Shown in pieces: positions 47,249-58,925 of a DNA stretch of 64,000 nt. Position numbers and translations under genes: made by a program. Source of the stretch: Geomicrobium sp. JCM 19039 (GTDB taxonomy: Bacteria > Bacillota > Bacilli > Bacillales > Marinococcaceae); contig NZ_BAXB01000004.1 in the NCBI RefSeq assembly GCF_000698145.1, forward strand, positions 170,684-234,683. The letters run 5' to 3'. The notes under the pieces are model-generated. The model was not told the origin of the DNA. It saw nothing but the letters and a program-made list of their open reading frames with translations, and did no database searches. Position 1 is the first letter of the stretch. Each line of letters starts with the position of its first letter.

Positions 47249-48592
47249 GTGAACCTGGAGATGGGTTTGTTTCAACAACAGACAATGAAACTTGTCATGA
47301 CACAGCAACTTCGCCAAGCCATCTCGCTGTTGCAGTACTCATCGCTCGAATTGTCAGAATACATTGAGGAGCAGGCATTAGAGAATCCACTACTCGAAGT
47401 AATTGACTCCAAAAGAGACGAGCCAATCGCTTACGATGCACCCGTCATGTGGCAAGACCGGGAAGACGGTGGTGGCGAAGCGAGGGAAAAAGATTCTTAT
47501 CTTGAACAAATTAAAGCAAGTGGTGAAGAACTCACGACGATGTTGTTTGATCAGCTTCAGCACCAAGATGTGTCCACACAAGTATACGATCAGGTAACAT
47601 ACTTGATATACAATGTAGATGAACAAGGATATTTACGGATTGGAGATTGGAACGGCGCTTCAGAAGTTGGTATGAGCGAGGCAGATTATGCGAATGCTCT
47701 CTACATCTTGCAAGGGTTTGAACCTGTAGGTATTGGCGCAAGATCACTTGCGGAATCGTTGCTTTTGCAACTGCAATCACTTCCTGAAGAGCATACGCTA
47801 GCTGAAGTGATTGTCGAGCATCATTTGCAAACGTTTGCTGAAAAGAAATGGAAGCGGTTAAGTGAAGAACTTGGCGTGACGCTACAAGAGCTACAAAGCG
47901 TTCAGGACTGCATTTCAAGCCTTAAACCTTGGCCGGCCCAAGGGGTAGGTGGAGAGAGCCCGAAGTTTATCTCACCCGACGTATATGTAGAGTGGCAAGA
48001 TGGACAGTGGGCAGTTCAGCTTAATGATGAGTCGTTGCCTCGCATTCGGATGAACAAGCAGTACCGTAACCTTCTTGAAAAGAAAAATCAGTCTGATCAT
48101 GAAGCGGTGGAATACGCCCATCAGAAATATAAGCAACTCGTTTGGCTACTAAAAAGCATTGATCAACGTCAGCAGACGGTTCGACTTGTGACAGAGGCGA
48201 TTGTTGATTTCCAGCAGGAGTTTCTATCTTCAGGCAACTTAAAGCCGATGACGCTTCGTGATGTTGCGGAACGAGCGGACGTGCATGAATCGACAGTGTC
48301 GAGGACAACAACAGCCAAGTACATGCAAACTCCGAAAGGGTGCTTTGAGTTAAAGGCATTTTTTAGTAAAGGATTGGCAAACACCGGTGGCGATGAAACG
48401 TCTTCAACAGTTCTTAAGCAAGCGATTAGACAATGGATTAATGATGAAGATAAAATGAAACCATTATCCGATCAAAAGATTACGGACCGGTTTCATACAG
48501 AACAAGGTGTGAAAGTTTCTAGACGCGCAGTAGCGAAATATCGCGACGAGCTAAAGATTCCCGCATCATCAAAAAGAAAGCGATTTGCGTAA
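47249..48592 (+). CDS. rpoN: RNA polymerase sigma-54 factor
   Basis: 447 residues (SigL in B. subtilis). Region I is Gln/Leu-rich (QQTMKLVMTQQLRQAISLLQ, LENPLLEV), the core-binding domain follows, an HTH-like part holds MTLRDVAERADVHESTVSR, and the C-terminal RpoN box reads SRRAVAKYRDELKIP. It directs transcription from -24/-12 promoters with AAA+ activators, none of which is in the window. GTG 47249 follows AGAGGGGGCGG; ATG 47261 is an alternative. As in many Bacilli it lies near cggR. Confidence 0.92.
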   Translation: MNLEMGLFQQQTMKLVMTQQLRQAISLLQYSSLELSEYIEEQALENPLLEVIDSKRDEPIAYDAPVMWQDREDGGGEAREKDSYLEQIKASGEELTTMLFDQLQHQDVSTQVYDQVTYLIYNVDEQGYLRIGDWNGASEVGMSEADYANALYILQGFEPVGIGARSLAESLLLQLQSLPEEHTLAEVIVEHHLQTFAEKKWKRLSEELGVTLQELQSVQDCISSLKPWPAQGVGGESPKFISPDVYVEWQDGQWAVQLNDESLPRIRMNKQYRNLLEKKNQSDHEAVEYAHQKYKQLVWLLKSIDQRQQTVRLVTEAIVDFQQEFLSSGNLKPMTLRDVAERADVHESTVSRTTTAKYMQTPKGCFELKAFFSKGLANTGGDETSSTVLKQAIRQWINDEDKMKPLSDQKITDRFHTEQGVKVSRRAVAKYRDELKIPASSKRKRFA

Positions 48593-48638
48593 AGGTCGGT
48601 GCTTGCACGACTTTTGCGCGGAAAAGGAGTCTTGCAAC

Positions 48639-49016
48639 ATGAAAAACATACTCGTGCACACACTTCTACTCATCGTATTTACACTTATGCTAGTCGGAGA
48701 TTCCTTTCCAGAGATGCCGATCATCGGAGGCGTTTCCATTGTAATTTGGTTCATCGCAATTATTATCATCTACTTCATCATATTCAAAGTTAAAGCGATT
48801 GACACGAGTGATCCGTTATACCGATTTAAGACGCAGCTTGTGTTAACGGTATACGTCGTGGGACTTATTTTTTTCCTCGATGTGATCGGCGGTCAATCAC
48901 AAATAGGCATTTCACCAGAAAATGAAATTTTTTGGCTCATCGTTTTTGTGTCTGTCATTGACCTCGTTTTCCAATGGCGCCGGGTTAAACGGTTAAACGA
49001 GCAAACTGAAAAATAA
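48639..49016 (+). CDS. four-helix membrane protein, unknown
   Basis: 125 residues with four hydrophobic segments (about 3-20, 26-48, 62-82, 92-112) and a basic end. RBS AAAGGAG lies ten bases before the ATG at 48639. No family recognised. It follows rpoN by 46 bases and is convergent with the next gene, two bases apart. Confidence 0.65.
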   Translation: MKNILVHTLLLIVFTLMLVGDSFPEMPIIGGVSIVIWFIAIIIIYFIIFKVKAIDTSDPLYRFKTQLVLTVYVVGLIFFLDVIGGQSQIGISPENEIFWLIVFVSVIDLVFQWRRVKRLNEQTEK

Positions 49017-49018
49017 GC

Positions 49019-49480
49019 TTACAGATTGAGCACCGATGCGAGCCATTCATCAGCAACAACCGAAAGAATAGCGACAACAATTGAGAGCGTAATGACAGCA
49101 GCACTTACGTAATACGTTGCAGCTGCCTTTGAGTCCTCAAAGGATACAATGGCGGTTGCGGTTAATTGACTGCTAAGGAGGGTGGAGCCTAACCACGAAA
49201 GGCCAGCCACGCCGTACCGGTCGTAGAATTTCTTGAACTTCGGATTTCGTTTTTTAGGTGGCAGGTCAGGGTTCTTAAATCGGTTGATGAACCGCCGGAT
49301 TTGGCTTCCGAGAAAAACAAACACGACAACACTTAATAGGTTGCCAGCAATGGCAACCGCTGTTGAGATAATCGGGTTTAGATTAAAGATGATAATGCCT
49401 GTTGGGACTGAAATGATAAATTCCGAAAATGGAATTGTACTTAAGGCAAAAACGATAATATATTCAATCAAGGTTGACAT
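49019..49480 (-). CDS. small multidrug-export-like membrane protein
   Basis: 153 residues with three to four hydrophobic segments (IPFSEFIISVPTGIIIF, AVAIAGNLLSVVVFVFLGS) and a basic loop (PPKKRNPKFKKFYDRYG). It resembles the PF06695 family named for a putative small drug exporter; actual transport is unproven. It is divergent from a TetR gene across an 83-base gap with a palindrome, so TetR probably controls it. Confidence 0.65.
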   Translation of the reverse strand: MSTLIEYIIVFALSTIPFSEFIISVPTGIIIFNLNPIISTAVAIAGNLLSVVVFVFLGSQIRRFINRFKNPDLPPKKRNPKFKKFYDRYGVAGLSWLGSTLLSSQLTATAIVSFEDSKAAATYYVSAAVITLSIVVAILSVVADEWLASVLNL

Positions 49481-49521
49481 AAGAACTACCTTTTTCGGTC
49501 ATTTGACTTATAATAATTATT

Positions 49522-49539
49522 TTAATACATTTGTATTAA
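49522..49539. promoter_or_regulatory. palindromic TetR-type operator
   Basis: TTAATACA-TT-TGTATTAA is a perfect palindrome in the gap between the divergent exporter-like gene and tetR. Near it TTGACT (49503-49508) with a 17-base spacer to TACATT could be the tetR promoter. Confidence 0.65.
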
Positions 49540-49563
49540 TAAAATCAAGAGGATGGATTTGTT

Positions 49564-50163
49564 GTGCCGAAAGTAGTAGACCACTATGAACGTAAGAAAA
49601 CAATTGCTGAAACGTGCATTCGCATGATCTACAAAACAGGAATTGAGAAAACGACGTTAAGGGCAATTGCACATGAAGTCGGTTATTCTCTCGGTTCTGT
49701 TCAATATTACTTTCCAAAGCAAGCGGACTTGTTTTCGTTCACAATCCAAATGCTTTACGAGAAAACGGATGAACGGGTGAACAATGTTGTATTGGAAAGG
49801 AAATCGACGATTGAGAATGCTGTAAGCATGCTTACCCAATACGTGCAAATTGAAAACGAGGAGCAACGTATTGAGAATAATGTATGGGTAAAGTTCGTAC
49901 TCATGTCTGAAAAGCAACCGGAGTTTAAAGAAATGAAGGAACGGTATGCAACGATGTGTTACCGGTTTGTCGAGGACGTTTTAACTATGTTAGAAGCAGA
50001 TGGTCGCCTTGCTGAAGGAAAAACGGGGCAGTCTGAATTAGAAAACTTAACGACTTTTATGAATGGCATCGTATTTCATACGATTATTTTCCCTGAAAGT
50101 TACGATGAGGACGACGTAAAAAAGCAGATTCGGTCCTATTTGGACAGAATCTGCCTACCGTAA
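49564..50163 (+). CDS. TetR-family regulator
   Basis: 199 residues. HTH in residues about 10-55 (IEKTTLRAIAHEVGYSLGSVQYYFPKQADL in conserved order: TTLRAIA, LGSVQYYF). The ligand domain is all-helical. GTG start; upstream CAAGAGGATGG gives a modest RBS. The last 28 bases overlap the convergent membrane protein gene. Confidence 0.85.
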   Translation: MPKVVDHYERKKTIAETCIRMIYKTGIEKTTLRAIAHEVGYSLGSVQYYFPKQADLFSFTIQMLYEKTDERVNNVVLERKSTIENAVSMLTQYVQIENEEQRIENNVWVKFVLMSEKQPEFKEMKERYATMCYRFVEDVLTMLEADGRLAEGKTGQSELENLTTFMNGIVFHTIIFPESYDEDDVKKQIRSYLDRICLP

Positions 50164-50749
50164 AAATAATACATTGAAAGCGGCCACCAGATGAACACGA
50201 AGATGGGATATACCGCCCACAATTGTTGAGGTGTAGTGACGAGATTCACTACGATAAAGAAGAGAGCTAATAAGCCTGACATGACGAATGCGTACAGGAC
50301 CGGGCGCCAAACGAGCTGAACGGTCATCGGCCACCAGAGTAACGCAAATACGGGAAAGATTGCCCACGGGAAGCGGTCCTCCCACCAGATGTTGAGCCCG
50401 ATGTAATAGAGCGAAATGACAAAGAAACAGGTCCAAGCCATGAACGGTTTTTTAAATGTACGTGGAAACCAAGCGGAAAGTGGCCATACGAATATCGGCA
50501 GCGTGAACAGAACCATGCGTAGTGCGGGGTTTCGATGCTGTTAATTAACGCTAAAGTAATGAATATGAGCGTACTGCCGGTGATGCTATACGTGCGATAT
50601 GGCAAGTGGCTGAGTGGCCAAAGAAGTAGTAGCAACAACAAAAACGGTGACCAAGTGAGTGAAGGCGAGAGAAGTAGATCTAAAGCGACTGCCACGCACG
50701 CAATGATTGCAGTCGCTAACATGACTGGAAGCCATTCAGAGCGCCGCAT
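50136..50749 (-). CDS. membrane protein built of repeated (F/Y)P-WWP modules (one frame break)
   Basis: About 204 residues after repair. Two-helix units recur, each with a motif like IFPVFALLWWPMTV, VYPIFVFIWWPLSM, LPIFVWPLSAW and FLLLLLLLWPLSHL. The preceding gene ends with one such unit (IFPTFAILWWPLAM). The frame changes near 50527: one more G on the plus strand (C on the coding strand) restores ETPALRMVLFTLPIF. Unrepaired pieces are 50136-50516 and 50324-50749. It is third in a padR operon. Function unknown; PadR operons often encode membrane stress sensors. Confidence 0.65.
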
Positions 50750-50752
50750 CGG

Positions 50753-51172
50753 TTACTCCTCTCCTGTTCGTTTATACACAAACGTCATGGCTAGTGGCCA
50801 CCAAAGAATGGCGAACGTCGGAAAGATGAACCAAATCGTGTTCGGTGTGTAATAGAAATTGATAAAGATGAAAAGCAAAATGATTAACGCACTTCCCCAT
50901 AATGAAAAGTATAAGTTTAACTTTGCTCGGTGCTTTCTTGTCGTCTCTTTAGATTCAGGATGTTTCATGCGCAAGTCCTCTTTTAACTCTTCAGCGTCAC
51001 CGAACTCGACAATCGCTTTATTAACTGCGTCCTCCCTCGATTTACCTGTTTGCACAAGATCGTGCACTTTTTCAGTCAAATTCTCCGTAATTTCCTCAAT
51101 CAGAATCTCTTTTTCCTCTGAGTGGTGAATATCACGAAACAATGACTCGACGTGTGCTCGAATACGGTTCAT
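50753..51172 (-). CDS. HAAS/DUF1700-like membrane-associated protein
   Basis: 139 residues. The N-terminal half is a charged helical domain (FRDIHHSEEKEILIEEITENL, split as HHSEEKEILIEEI and AIVEFGDAEELKEDL) typical of proteins encoded beside PadR regulators; two hydrophobic helices follow (LWGSALIILLFIFINFYY, IFPTFAILWWPLAMTFVY). Its ATG overlaps the padR stop (ATGA). Possibly a PadR-controlled envelope sensor; inferred. Confidence 0.72.
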   Translation of the reverse strand: MNRIRAHVESLFRDIHHSEEKEILIEEITENLTEKVHDLVQTGKSREDAVNKAIVEFGDAEELKEDLRMKHPESKETTRKHRAKLNLYFSLWGSALIILLFIFINFYYTPNTIWFIFPTFAILWWPLAMTFVYKRTGEE

Positions 51173-51498
51173 CTCGATCCCTCCATGAATTGATCCACAA
51201 TTTCTTTCATTTCAACCCATTCCTTTTGCATTTCTGTTCGATAGGCTTTCCCTAGTGGGGTAATTCGATAATACTTTCGTTTTCCTCCGTGAGACTCTGT
51301 CCCTAAGTAAGATTCAATCAGTTCTTTTTTTTCAAGACGTTGAAATGCTGCATAGAGTGTCGCTTCTTTTATTACGAAACGTTCTGACGTGCGCGTGCGA
51401 ATTTCTTTGGAGATTTCATACCCGTATCGGTCATGCTCAGCGATCAAGGTCAGAATAATGCTGTCGAGGTGTCCCCGCAGTAGATCGCTTCGTACCAT
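51169..51498 (-). CDS. PadR-family transcriptional regulator
   Basis: 109 residues. Winged HTH with LLRGHLDSIILTLIAEHDRYGYEI order (LDSIILTLI, YGYEISKEI), then EATLYAAFQRLEKKELI and GGKRKYYRITPLGKA, all PadR hallmarks. ATG 51498 is eight bases after AAAGGAG. It probably represses its own operon through the palindromes at its promoter. Confidence 0.88.
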   Translation of the reverse strand: MVRSDLLRGHLDSIILTLIAEHDRYGYEISKEIRTRTSERFVIKEATLYAAFQRLEKKELIESYLGTESHGGKRKYYRITPLGKAYRTEMQKEWVEMKEIVDQFMEGSR

Positions 51499-51519
51499 GC
51501 ATAACACTCCTTTCATGTC

Positions 51520-51565
51520 CTCTATCTGATAGAGTAATCATACGCAATATTACTCTGCCTGTCAA
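51520..51565 (-). promoter_or_regulatory. padR promoter and operators
   Basis: Minus strand TTGACA (51565-51560), 17-base spacer, TATGAT (51542-51537), a near-consensus promoter. AGAGTAAT-N10-ATTACTCT (51531-51556) spans the -10 box and CTCTATC-T-GATAGAG (51520-51534) follows it; both are good autoregulation sites. Confidence 0.78.
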
Positions 51566-51590
51566 AGTAATATTTTTAAAACAGAATCAT

Positions 51591-51671
51591 TTGTCAAAAC
51601 GGGCGAGGTTCGTTATAATATAATTATCGACTTAGCGGGAACGAAAATGTCGACGCGGGACATAATCGATC
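51591..51671 (+). promoter_or_regulatory. cggR promoter and CggR operator
   Basis: TTGTCA (51591-51596), 17-base spacer, TATAAT (51614-51619). Downstream, CGGGAA-N6-TGTC-N4-CGGGAC-N6-GATC (51636-51671) matches the B. subtilis CggR operator CGGGAC-N6-TGTC-N4-CGGGAC-N6-TGTC at most positions, so CggR should block elongation here unless fructose-1,6-bisphosphate is present. Confidence 0.88.
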
Positions 51672-51694
51672 CCGATTAGGAAGAGTGAAACAGT

Positions 51695-52735
51695 ATGAAT
51701 ATGTTAACGATGCTAGAATGGCAACAAAAGCTTCAACCTGACTTGATTGAGTCACTCGTTCACCGGTATGATTTGCTGCGATTCATTCAAATTAGCCAAC
51801 CTGTCGGTCGAAGAGCACTCGGTGCTGAGATGAACGTGTCTGAACGAATCTTAAGACGAGAAGTGGATTTGCTCAAGGAGCAACGACTTCTCAATGTAGA
51901 GTCTTCAGGTATGCGTTTGACAGAAGAAGGGAATTCTTTGTTGCATGCTTTAGAGCCAAGCATTCAGGCGTTAACGGGTCGAGCAGCGTTGCAAGAACAG
52001 CTTGAGCGAGCGTTGAACGTTCGTCGAGTAATTGTCACTTCTGGAGATAGTGATCAGCAATCTTGGGTGAAAAAAGAGATGAGCCGTGCATGTGTGGAAG
52101 AGATGATTCACACGTTACGTGATGGGGATGTTGTTGCAGTCGCTGGAGGAACAACGCTTGCGACGTTAGCGGCTTCAGTTTTTCCGCATGAACGTTTGAA
52201 AGGTGTCACATTTGTCCCTGCACGAGGTGGGTTAGGTGAAAATGTTGAGCTTCAAGCGAATACGATTAGTGCTGAACTTGCAAAACAAGCAGAAGCGAAC
52301 TACCGCTTGTTGCACGTGCCTGACCAACTTAGTGAGACCGCTTATGATTCACTCATTGAAGAACCGGGTATACGAGAGTTGCTACAGTTAATTCGTTCGC
52401 CGCGAATGGTTATTCATAGTGTGGGGGATGCCATGACGATGGCAACGAGAAGAAGTGCAGACCCGGGTAAGCTTACTGGTCTCGCTGAGCAACATGCACA
52501 ATCTGAAGCTTTTGGGTATTACTTTGATCAAGAAGGACAGATTGTTCATAAAGAACGAACAATTGGTCTACAACTTCAAGATTTGAATAAAGACCAACAG
52601 GTCATAACGATTGCCGGCGGTCAGTCAAAGGCGAGAGCAATTGCCTCCTATATGACACACCGGCCAAGTGATTTGCTTATTACCGATGAAGGTGCAGCGA
52701 AAGCTGTACTGCAAACATTAGAGGAGGAATTATAG
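51695..52735 (+). CDS. cggR: central glycolytic genes regulator CggR
   Basis: 346 residues of the SorC/DeoR family. N-terminal HTH (GRRALGAEMNVSERILRREVDLL) and a C-terminal sugar-phosphate-binding domain (VAVAGGTTLATLAASVFP, VPARGGLGENVELQANT, TIAGGQSKARAIASYM). It represses the gapA-eno operon and is released by fructose-1,6-bisphosphate. No good RBS is close to the ATG at 51695 beyond GGAAGAG. It is separated from gapA by a GAGGAGG that lies at its own 3' end. Confidence 0.93.
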   Translation: MNMLTMLEWQQKLQPDLIESLVHRYDLLRFIQISQPVGRRALGAEMNVSERILRREVDLLKEQRLLNVESSGMRLTEEGNSLLHALEPSIQALTGRAALQEQLERALNVRRVIVTSGDSDQQSWVKKEMSRACVEEMIHTLRDGDVVAVAGGTTLATLAASVFPHERLKGVTFVPARGGLGENVELQANTISAELAKQAEANYRLLHVPDQLSETAYDSLIEEPGIRELLQLIRSPRMVIHSVGDAMTMATRRSADPGKLTGLAEQHAQSEAFGYYFDQEGQIVHKERTIGLQLQDLNKDQQVITIAGGQSKARAIASYMTHRPSDLLITDEGAAKAVLQTLEEEL

Positions 52736-53743
52736 ATGACAACGAAAATTGGAATTAACGGATTTGGTCGTATTGGACGTTTGGTTTTCAGAGCTTCACT
52801 CAATAATCCTGATGTAGAAGTGGTGGCCATTAACGATCTCACGGATGCCGATATGCTTCGCCATCTCTTAAAGTACGACACCGTGCACGGAACATTCGCT
52901 TCAGAAGTAGAAGTGGACGGAGACAGCCTCGTCGTAGGTGGCAAATCCATTGCAATTTCTTCTGAAAAAGATCCTGCTCAAATCGGTTGGGACAAGTATG
53001 GTGTTGATGTTGTTGTGGAATCAACAGGGCGCTTTACGTCGAAAGAAGATGCGAATAAGCATATCGAAGGTGGCGCTAAGCGTGTCGTCATTTCGGCACC
53101 AGGAAAAGATGTTGACGCGACGTTTGTACTTGGGGTGAATCATGAAACGTACAATCCAGAAGAACACTATGTCGTTTCTAATGCGTCGTGTACAACAAAC
53201 TGTCTCGCTCCTTTAGCGAAAGCACTTCACGATAAGTTCGGCATTCGTCGCGGGATCATGAACACGGTCCACTCGTATACGAACGATCAGCAAATCCTTG
53301 ATTTACCACACAAAGACTATCGTCGTGCTCGTGCAGCAGCAGAGAACATTATTCCGACATCAACGGGAGCTGCGAAAGCTGTAGCGCTCGTGCTACCTGA
53401 ACTTGAAGGGAAACTTAACGGAGCGGCGATGCGTGTGCCGACGCCGAATGTTTCTCTCGTTGACCTCGTTGCAGAATTGAATGAAGATGTGACGGAAGAA
53501 CAAGTGAATGCAGCACTAAAAGAACTCTCTGAAGGAGAACTTAAAGGTATTCTTGGTTACAGTGAAGAAGAGCTTGTATCCAGTGACTATAACGGCAGTA
53601 CGCTTTCTTCAACCGTTGATGCACAGTCTACGATGGTGATGGAAGGCAACATGGTAAAGGTTATTTCGTGGTATGACAATGAATACGGGTATTCCAATCG
53701 TGTGATTGATCTAGTCGCTCATATGGCCAAGATTGGGTTATAA
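52736..53743 (+). CDS. gapA: glyceraldehyde-3-phosphate dehydrogenase, glycolytic
   Basis: 335 residues. NAD motif KIGINGFGRIGRLVFRA, catalytic Cys in SNASCTTNCLAPL (about residue 152), C-terminal SWYDNEYGYSNRVIDL. Oxidises and phosphorylates glyceraldehyde-3-phosphate. Being directly after cggR identifies it as the glycolytic GapA rather than gluconeogenic GapB. RBS GAGGAGG. Confidence 0.97.
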   Translation: MTTKIGINGFGRIGRLVFRASLNNPDVEVVAINDLTDADMLRHLLKYDTVHGTFASEVEVDGDSLVVGGKSIAISSEKDPAQIGWDKYGVDVVVESTGRFTSKEDANKHIEGGAKRVVISAPGKDVDATFVLGVNHETYNPEEHYVVSNASCTTNCLAPLAKALHDKFGIRRGIMNTVHSYTNDQQILDLPHKDYRRARAAAENIIPTSTGAAKAVALVLPELEGKLNGAAMRVPTPNVSLVDLVAELNEDVTEEQVNAALKELSEGELKGILGYSEEELVSSDYNGSTLSSTVDAQSTMVMEGNMVKVISWYDNEYGYSNRVIDLVAHMAKIGL

Positions 53744-53761
53744 TAATACAGGTAAAGGGAA

Positions 53762-53790
53762 AAGGGAGAAACGGATGCGTTTGCTCCCTT
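53762..53790 (+). other. hairpin between gapA and pgk
   Basis: AAGGGAG-AAACG (53762-53773) can pair with CGTTT-G-CTCCCTT (53778-53790), one bulge. No T-run follows, so it is more likely an mRNA-stability or partial attenuation element within the operon. Confidence 0.5.
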
Positions 53791-53818
53791 ATTTCTCGTT
53801 TGAAGGAGGCCATATCAA

Positions 53819-55000
53819 ATGAACAAAAAAACCATAAGTGATCATGATCTGCAAGGAAAAACCGTGTTTTGCCGCGTAGATTTTAACGTCCCATTGGACG
53901 GGACAACCATTACGGATGACACGAGAATTCGTGCTGCACTTCCTACGATTGAAGCGCTTCAAAAAGCCGGAGCGAAAATTATTTTGGCAAGCCACCTCGG
54001 TCGTCCGAAAGGTGAAGTGGTTGAAGGGTTAAGAATGAACCCCGTTGCAGAGCGTTTGAATGAACTGGTAGAGGGCGGTGTACAAAAGGTCGATCACGTC
54101 GTCGGTGAATCGGTGAAAGAGGCAGCGTCAGCGCTCTCTGAAGGTGAAGTGTTACTCATTGAGAACGTACGCTTTGAGCCAGGTGAAGAGAAGAACGATG
54201 CGGAGCTCTCGAAAGCTTTTGCACAACTTGCTGATGTATATGTGAATGACGCATTTGGTGCGGCCCACCGAGCGCACGCTTCTACAGCGGGAATTGCCCA
54301 TCATTTACCGTCGGCTGCCGGATTACTCCTTGAAAAAGAGTTGGATGTGTTAGGGAAAGCACTTGAAAATCCGAGCCGCCCGTTTGTGGCGATCATCGGT
54401 GGCGCGAAAGTGAAAGATAAAATTGACGTGATTGATCATTTGCTCGATAAAGTGGACACCCTCATTCTTGGCGGAGGTCTTGCGTACACATTCGTTCGCG
54501 CGCAAGGTCATGGTGTAGGCCAGTCTTTATTAGAAGAAGACAAGATTGAAACCGCCAAATCATTCATGAAAAAAGCTGAAGACAATGGCGTGGAACTACT
54601 TCTGCCAACGGACGTGAAAGTCGCTGCTGAATTTAGTGAAGAAGCAGACAAGAAGATTGTCCCGATCAGTGAAATCCCTGACGACTGGCAAGCGCTAGAT
54701 ATTGGTCCGGAGACGGTTCAAAGGTTTGCGAAAGCCATTCGTGAGTCCAAACTTGCTGTTTGGAACGGGCCGATGGGCGTATTTGAAATGGATCCGTATG
54801 CCGATGGTACAAAAGGTGTTGCTGCGGCAATGGCAGGTAGTGACACGTACACGATCATTGGTGGAGGAGACTCAGCAGCTGCGGTTCAGAAGTTTGGCGT
54901 CAACCGAGCGATGAGCCATGTATCCACTGGTGGAGGCGCTTCATTAGAATTTATGGAAGGCAAAACGCTACCAGGTGTAATGGCGTTGCAAGATAAATAA
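53819..55000 (+). CDS. pgk: phosphoglycerate kinase
   Basis: 393 residues. [49 protein letters not shown] (substrate domain), then [28 protein letters not shown] and GGGDSAAAV (nucleotide domain). Makes ATP from 1,3-bisphosphoglycerate. RBS GAAGGAGG. Confidence 0.97.
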   Translation: MNKKTISDHDLQGKTVFCRVDFNVPLDGTTITDDTRIRAALPTIEALQKAGAKIILASHLGRPKGEVVEGLRMNPVAERLNELVEGGVQKVDHVVGESVKEAASALSEGEVLLIENVRFEPGEEKNDAELSKAFAQLADVYVNDAFGAAHRAHASTAGIAHHLPSAAGLLLEKELDVLGKALENPSRPFVAIIGGAKVKDKIDVIDHLLDKVDTLILGGGLAYTFVRAQGHGVGQSLLEEDKIETAKSFMKKAEDNGVELLLPTDVKVAAEFSEEADKKIVPISEIPDDWQALDIGPETVQRFAKAIRESKLAVWNGPMGVFEMDPYADGTKGVAAAMAGSDTYTIIGGGDSAAAVQKFGVNRAMSHVSTGGGASLEFMEGKTLPGVMALQDK

Positions 55001-55012
55001 GAGGTGATCAAA

Positions 55013-55767
55013 ATGAGAAAGCCATTTATTGCTGGAAATTGGAAAATGAATCTGACGGATGAAGATGCACTCAAGTTTGTTGACCAAGTCGTCGAGCGTG
55101 TTCCGTCGATTGAATCGGTGGAATATGCCGTTTGTGGCCAGGCGGTCTCTTTGAAAGGTATGAAAGAGCGAGCGGTCGGTACGAATCTTCAAATCGGTGC
55201 CCAAAATGTACATGAAGAAGAAAAAGGTGCATTTACCGGAGAAATTAGCGCAAGTGCACTTACTTCGGTCGGTGTAAAACTTGCCATTATTGGTCACTCT
55301 GAGCGTCGTGAGCATTATAACGATACCGATGAGCGGATCAACTTGAAAGTGAAAACTGCATTAAACCATGGAATCACGCCGATTTTGTGTGTAGGTGAGC
55401 AATTGGAAGAACGTGAAGCTGGACGAGCAGAGCCGGTTGTAAGAAAGCAATTAGAAGATGCGCTGGATGGTATTGAATCTGGAAGAGCAGCAGACATTGT
55501 CATTGCGTATGAACCCGTATGGGCGATTGGAACAGGAAAATCATCCTCACCAGAAGATGCCGGAGCGATGTGCACAACCATTCGCCGCTTTCTCTTTGAC
55601 ACATACGGTCCGGAGACGGCAGAATCGATTCGCATTCAATACGGTGGAAGTGTCAAACCGGAGAACATTCGCAGTTATATGGCAGAAGAAGACATTGACG
55701 GCGCGCTCGTAGGCGGAGCGAGCTTAGATGTGGATTCTTATCTTTCTCTCATTGAGGAAACCGCTAA

Positions 55768-55771
<4 letters not shown>
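55013..55771 (+). CDS. tpiA: triosephosphate isomerase
   Basis: 252 residues. AGNWKMN (Lys at about 10), [10 protein letters not shown] (His about 95), [15 protein letters not shown] (catalytic Glu about 167 and loop 6), [12 protein letters not shown] 55013 after GAGGTGA; a GTG three codons upstream overlaps that site. Ends in an ATGA overlap with gpmI. Confidence 0.97.
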
Positions 55772-58589
<2,818 letters not shown>

Positions 58590-58600
58590 GTAAATAAACG

Positions 58601-58632
58601 AAGACGCCCGATCGTTTTGGGCGTCTTTTTTC
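58601..58632 (+). terminator. terminator of the glycolytic operon
   Basis: AAGACGCCC (58601-58609) and GGGCGTCTT (58619-58627) form a perfect stem followed by TTTTT. Confidence 0.92.
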
Positions 58633-58636
58633 ATAA

Positions 58637-58696
58637 TGATTCCAAATACGTCTGTTTGGAAGTAGAAGTCCAACCATTGGAAGAAAAACAAGGCGA
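58637..58696. repeat. dispersed 60-bp repeat, copy 1
   Basis: Starts TGATTCCAAATACGTCTGTT and matches 63917-63976 at about 48 of 60 positions. TTCCAA near the start and TTGGAA near the end can pair, so it may form a long hairpin. It directly follows the eno terminator; the other copy follows rnr. Confidence 0.65.
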
Positions 58697-58732
58697 ATCA
58701 ATCAATTTTGTGAGAATATGCTTTCCATCAGC

Positions 58733-58774
58733 TATATAGGATGAACTTGAGATTTTCCTGATTTGCGCTGTTGA
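58733..58774. repeat. dispersed intergenic repeat, copy 2
   Basis: Partner of 14283-14324; both begin CTATATAG and contain ATGAACTT, ATTTTC and CTGTTG at the same spacing. Confidence 0.65.
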
Positions 58775-58805
58775 TTGTTGCTTTCCACTACAGAGGCGAA
58801 TGCTT

Positions 58806-58925
58806 CTACTCCAGAGCACGAGGGCAACATCGGTGGCCAAAAGACGCCCACCGTGTTTTCTATGCAGTCCAGACTACAAGTGCAACATCGGTGGTCAAAG
58901 ATCGCCCACCGTGTTTTCTATGTAC
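58806..58925. repeat. 58-bp tandem repeat with internal hairpin, two copies
   Basis: GCAACATCGGTGG recurs at 58824 and 58882, 58 bases apart, each followed by a matching half-stem CCCACCGTGTTTTCTATG. Within each copy CGGTGG pairs with CCACCG. A third, broken start (ACTCCCGCAACA) follows. Confidence 0.75.
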
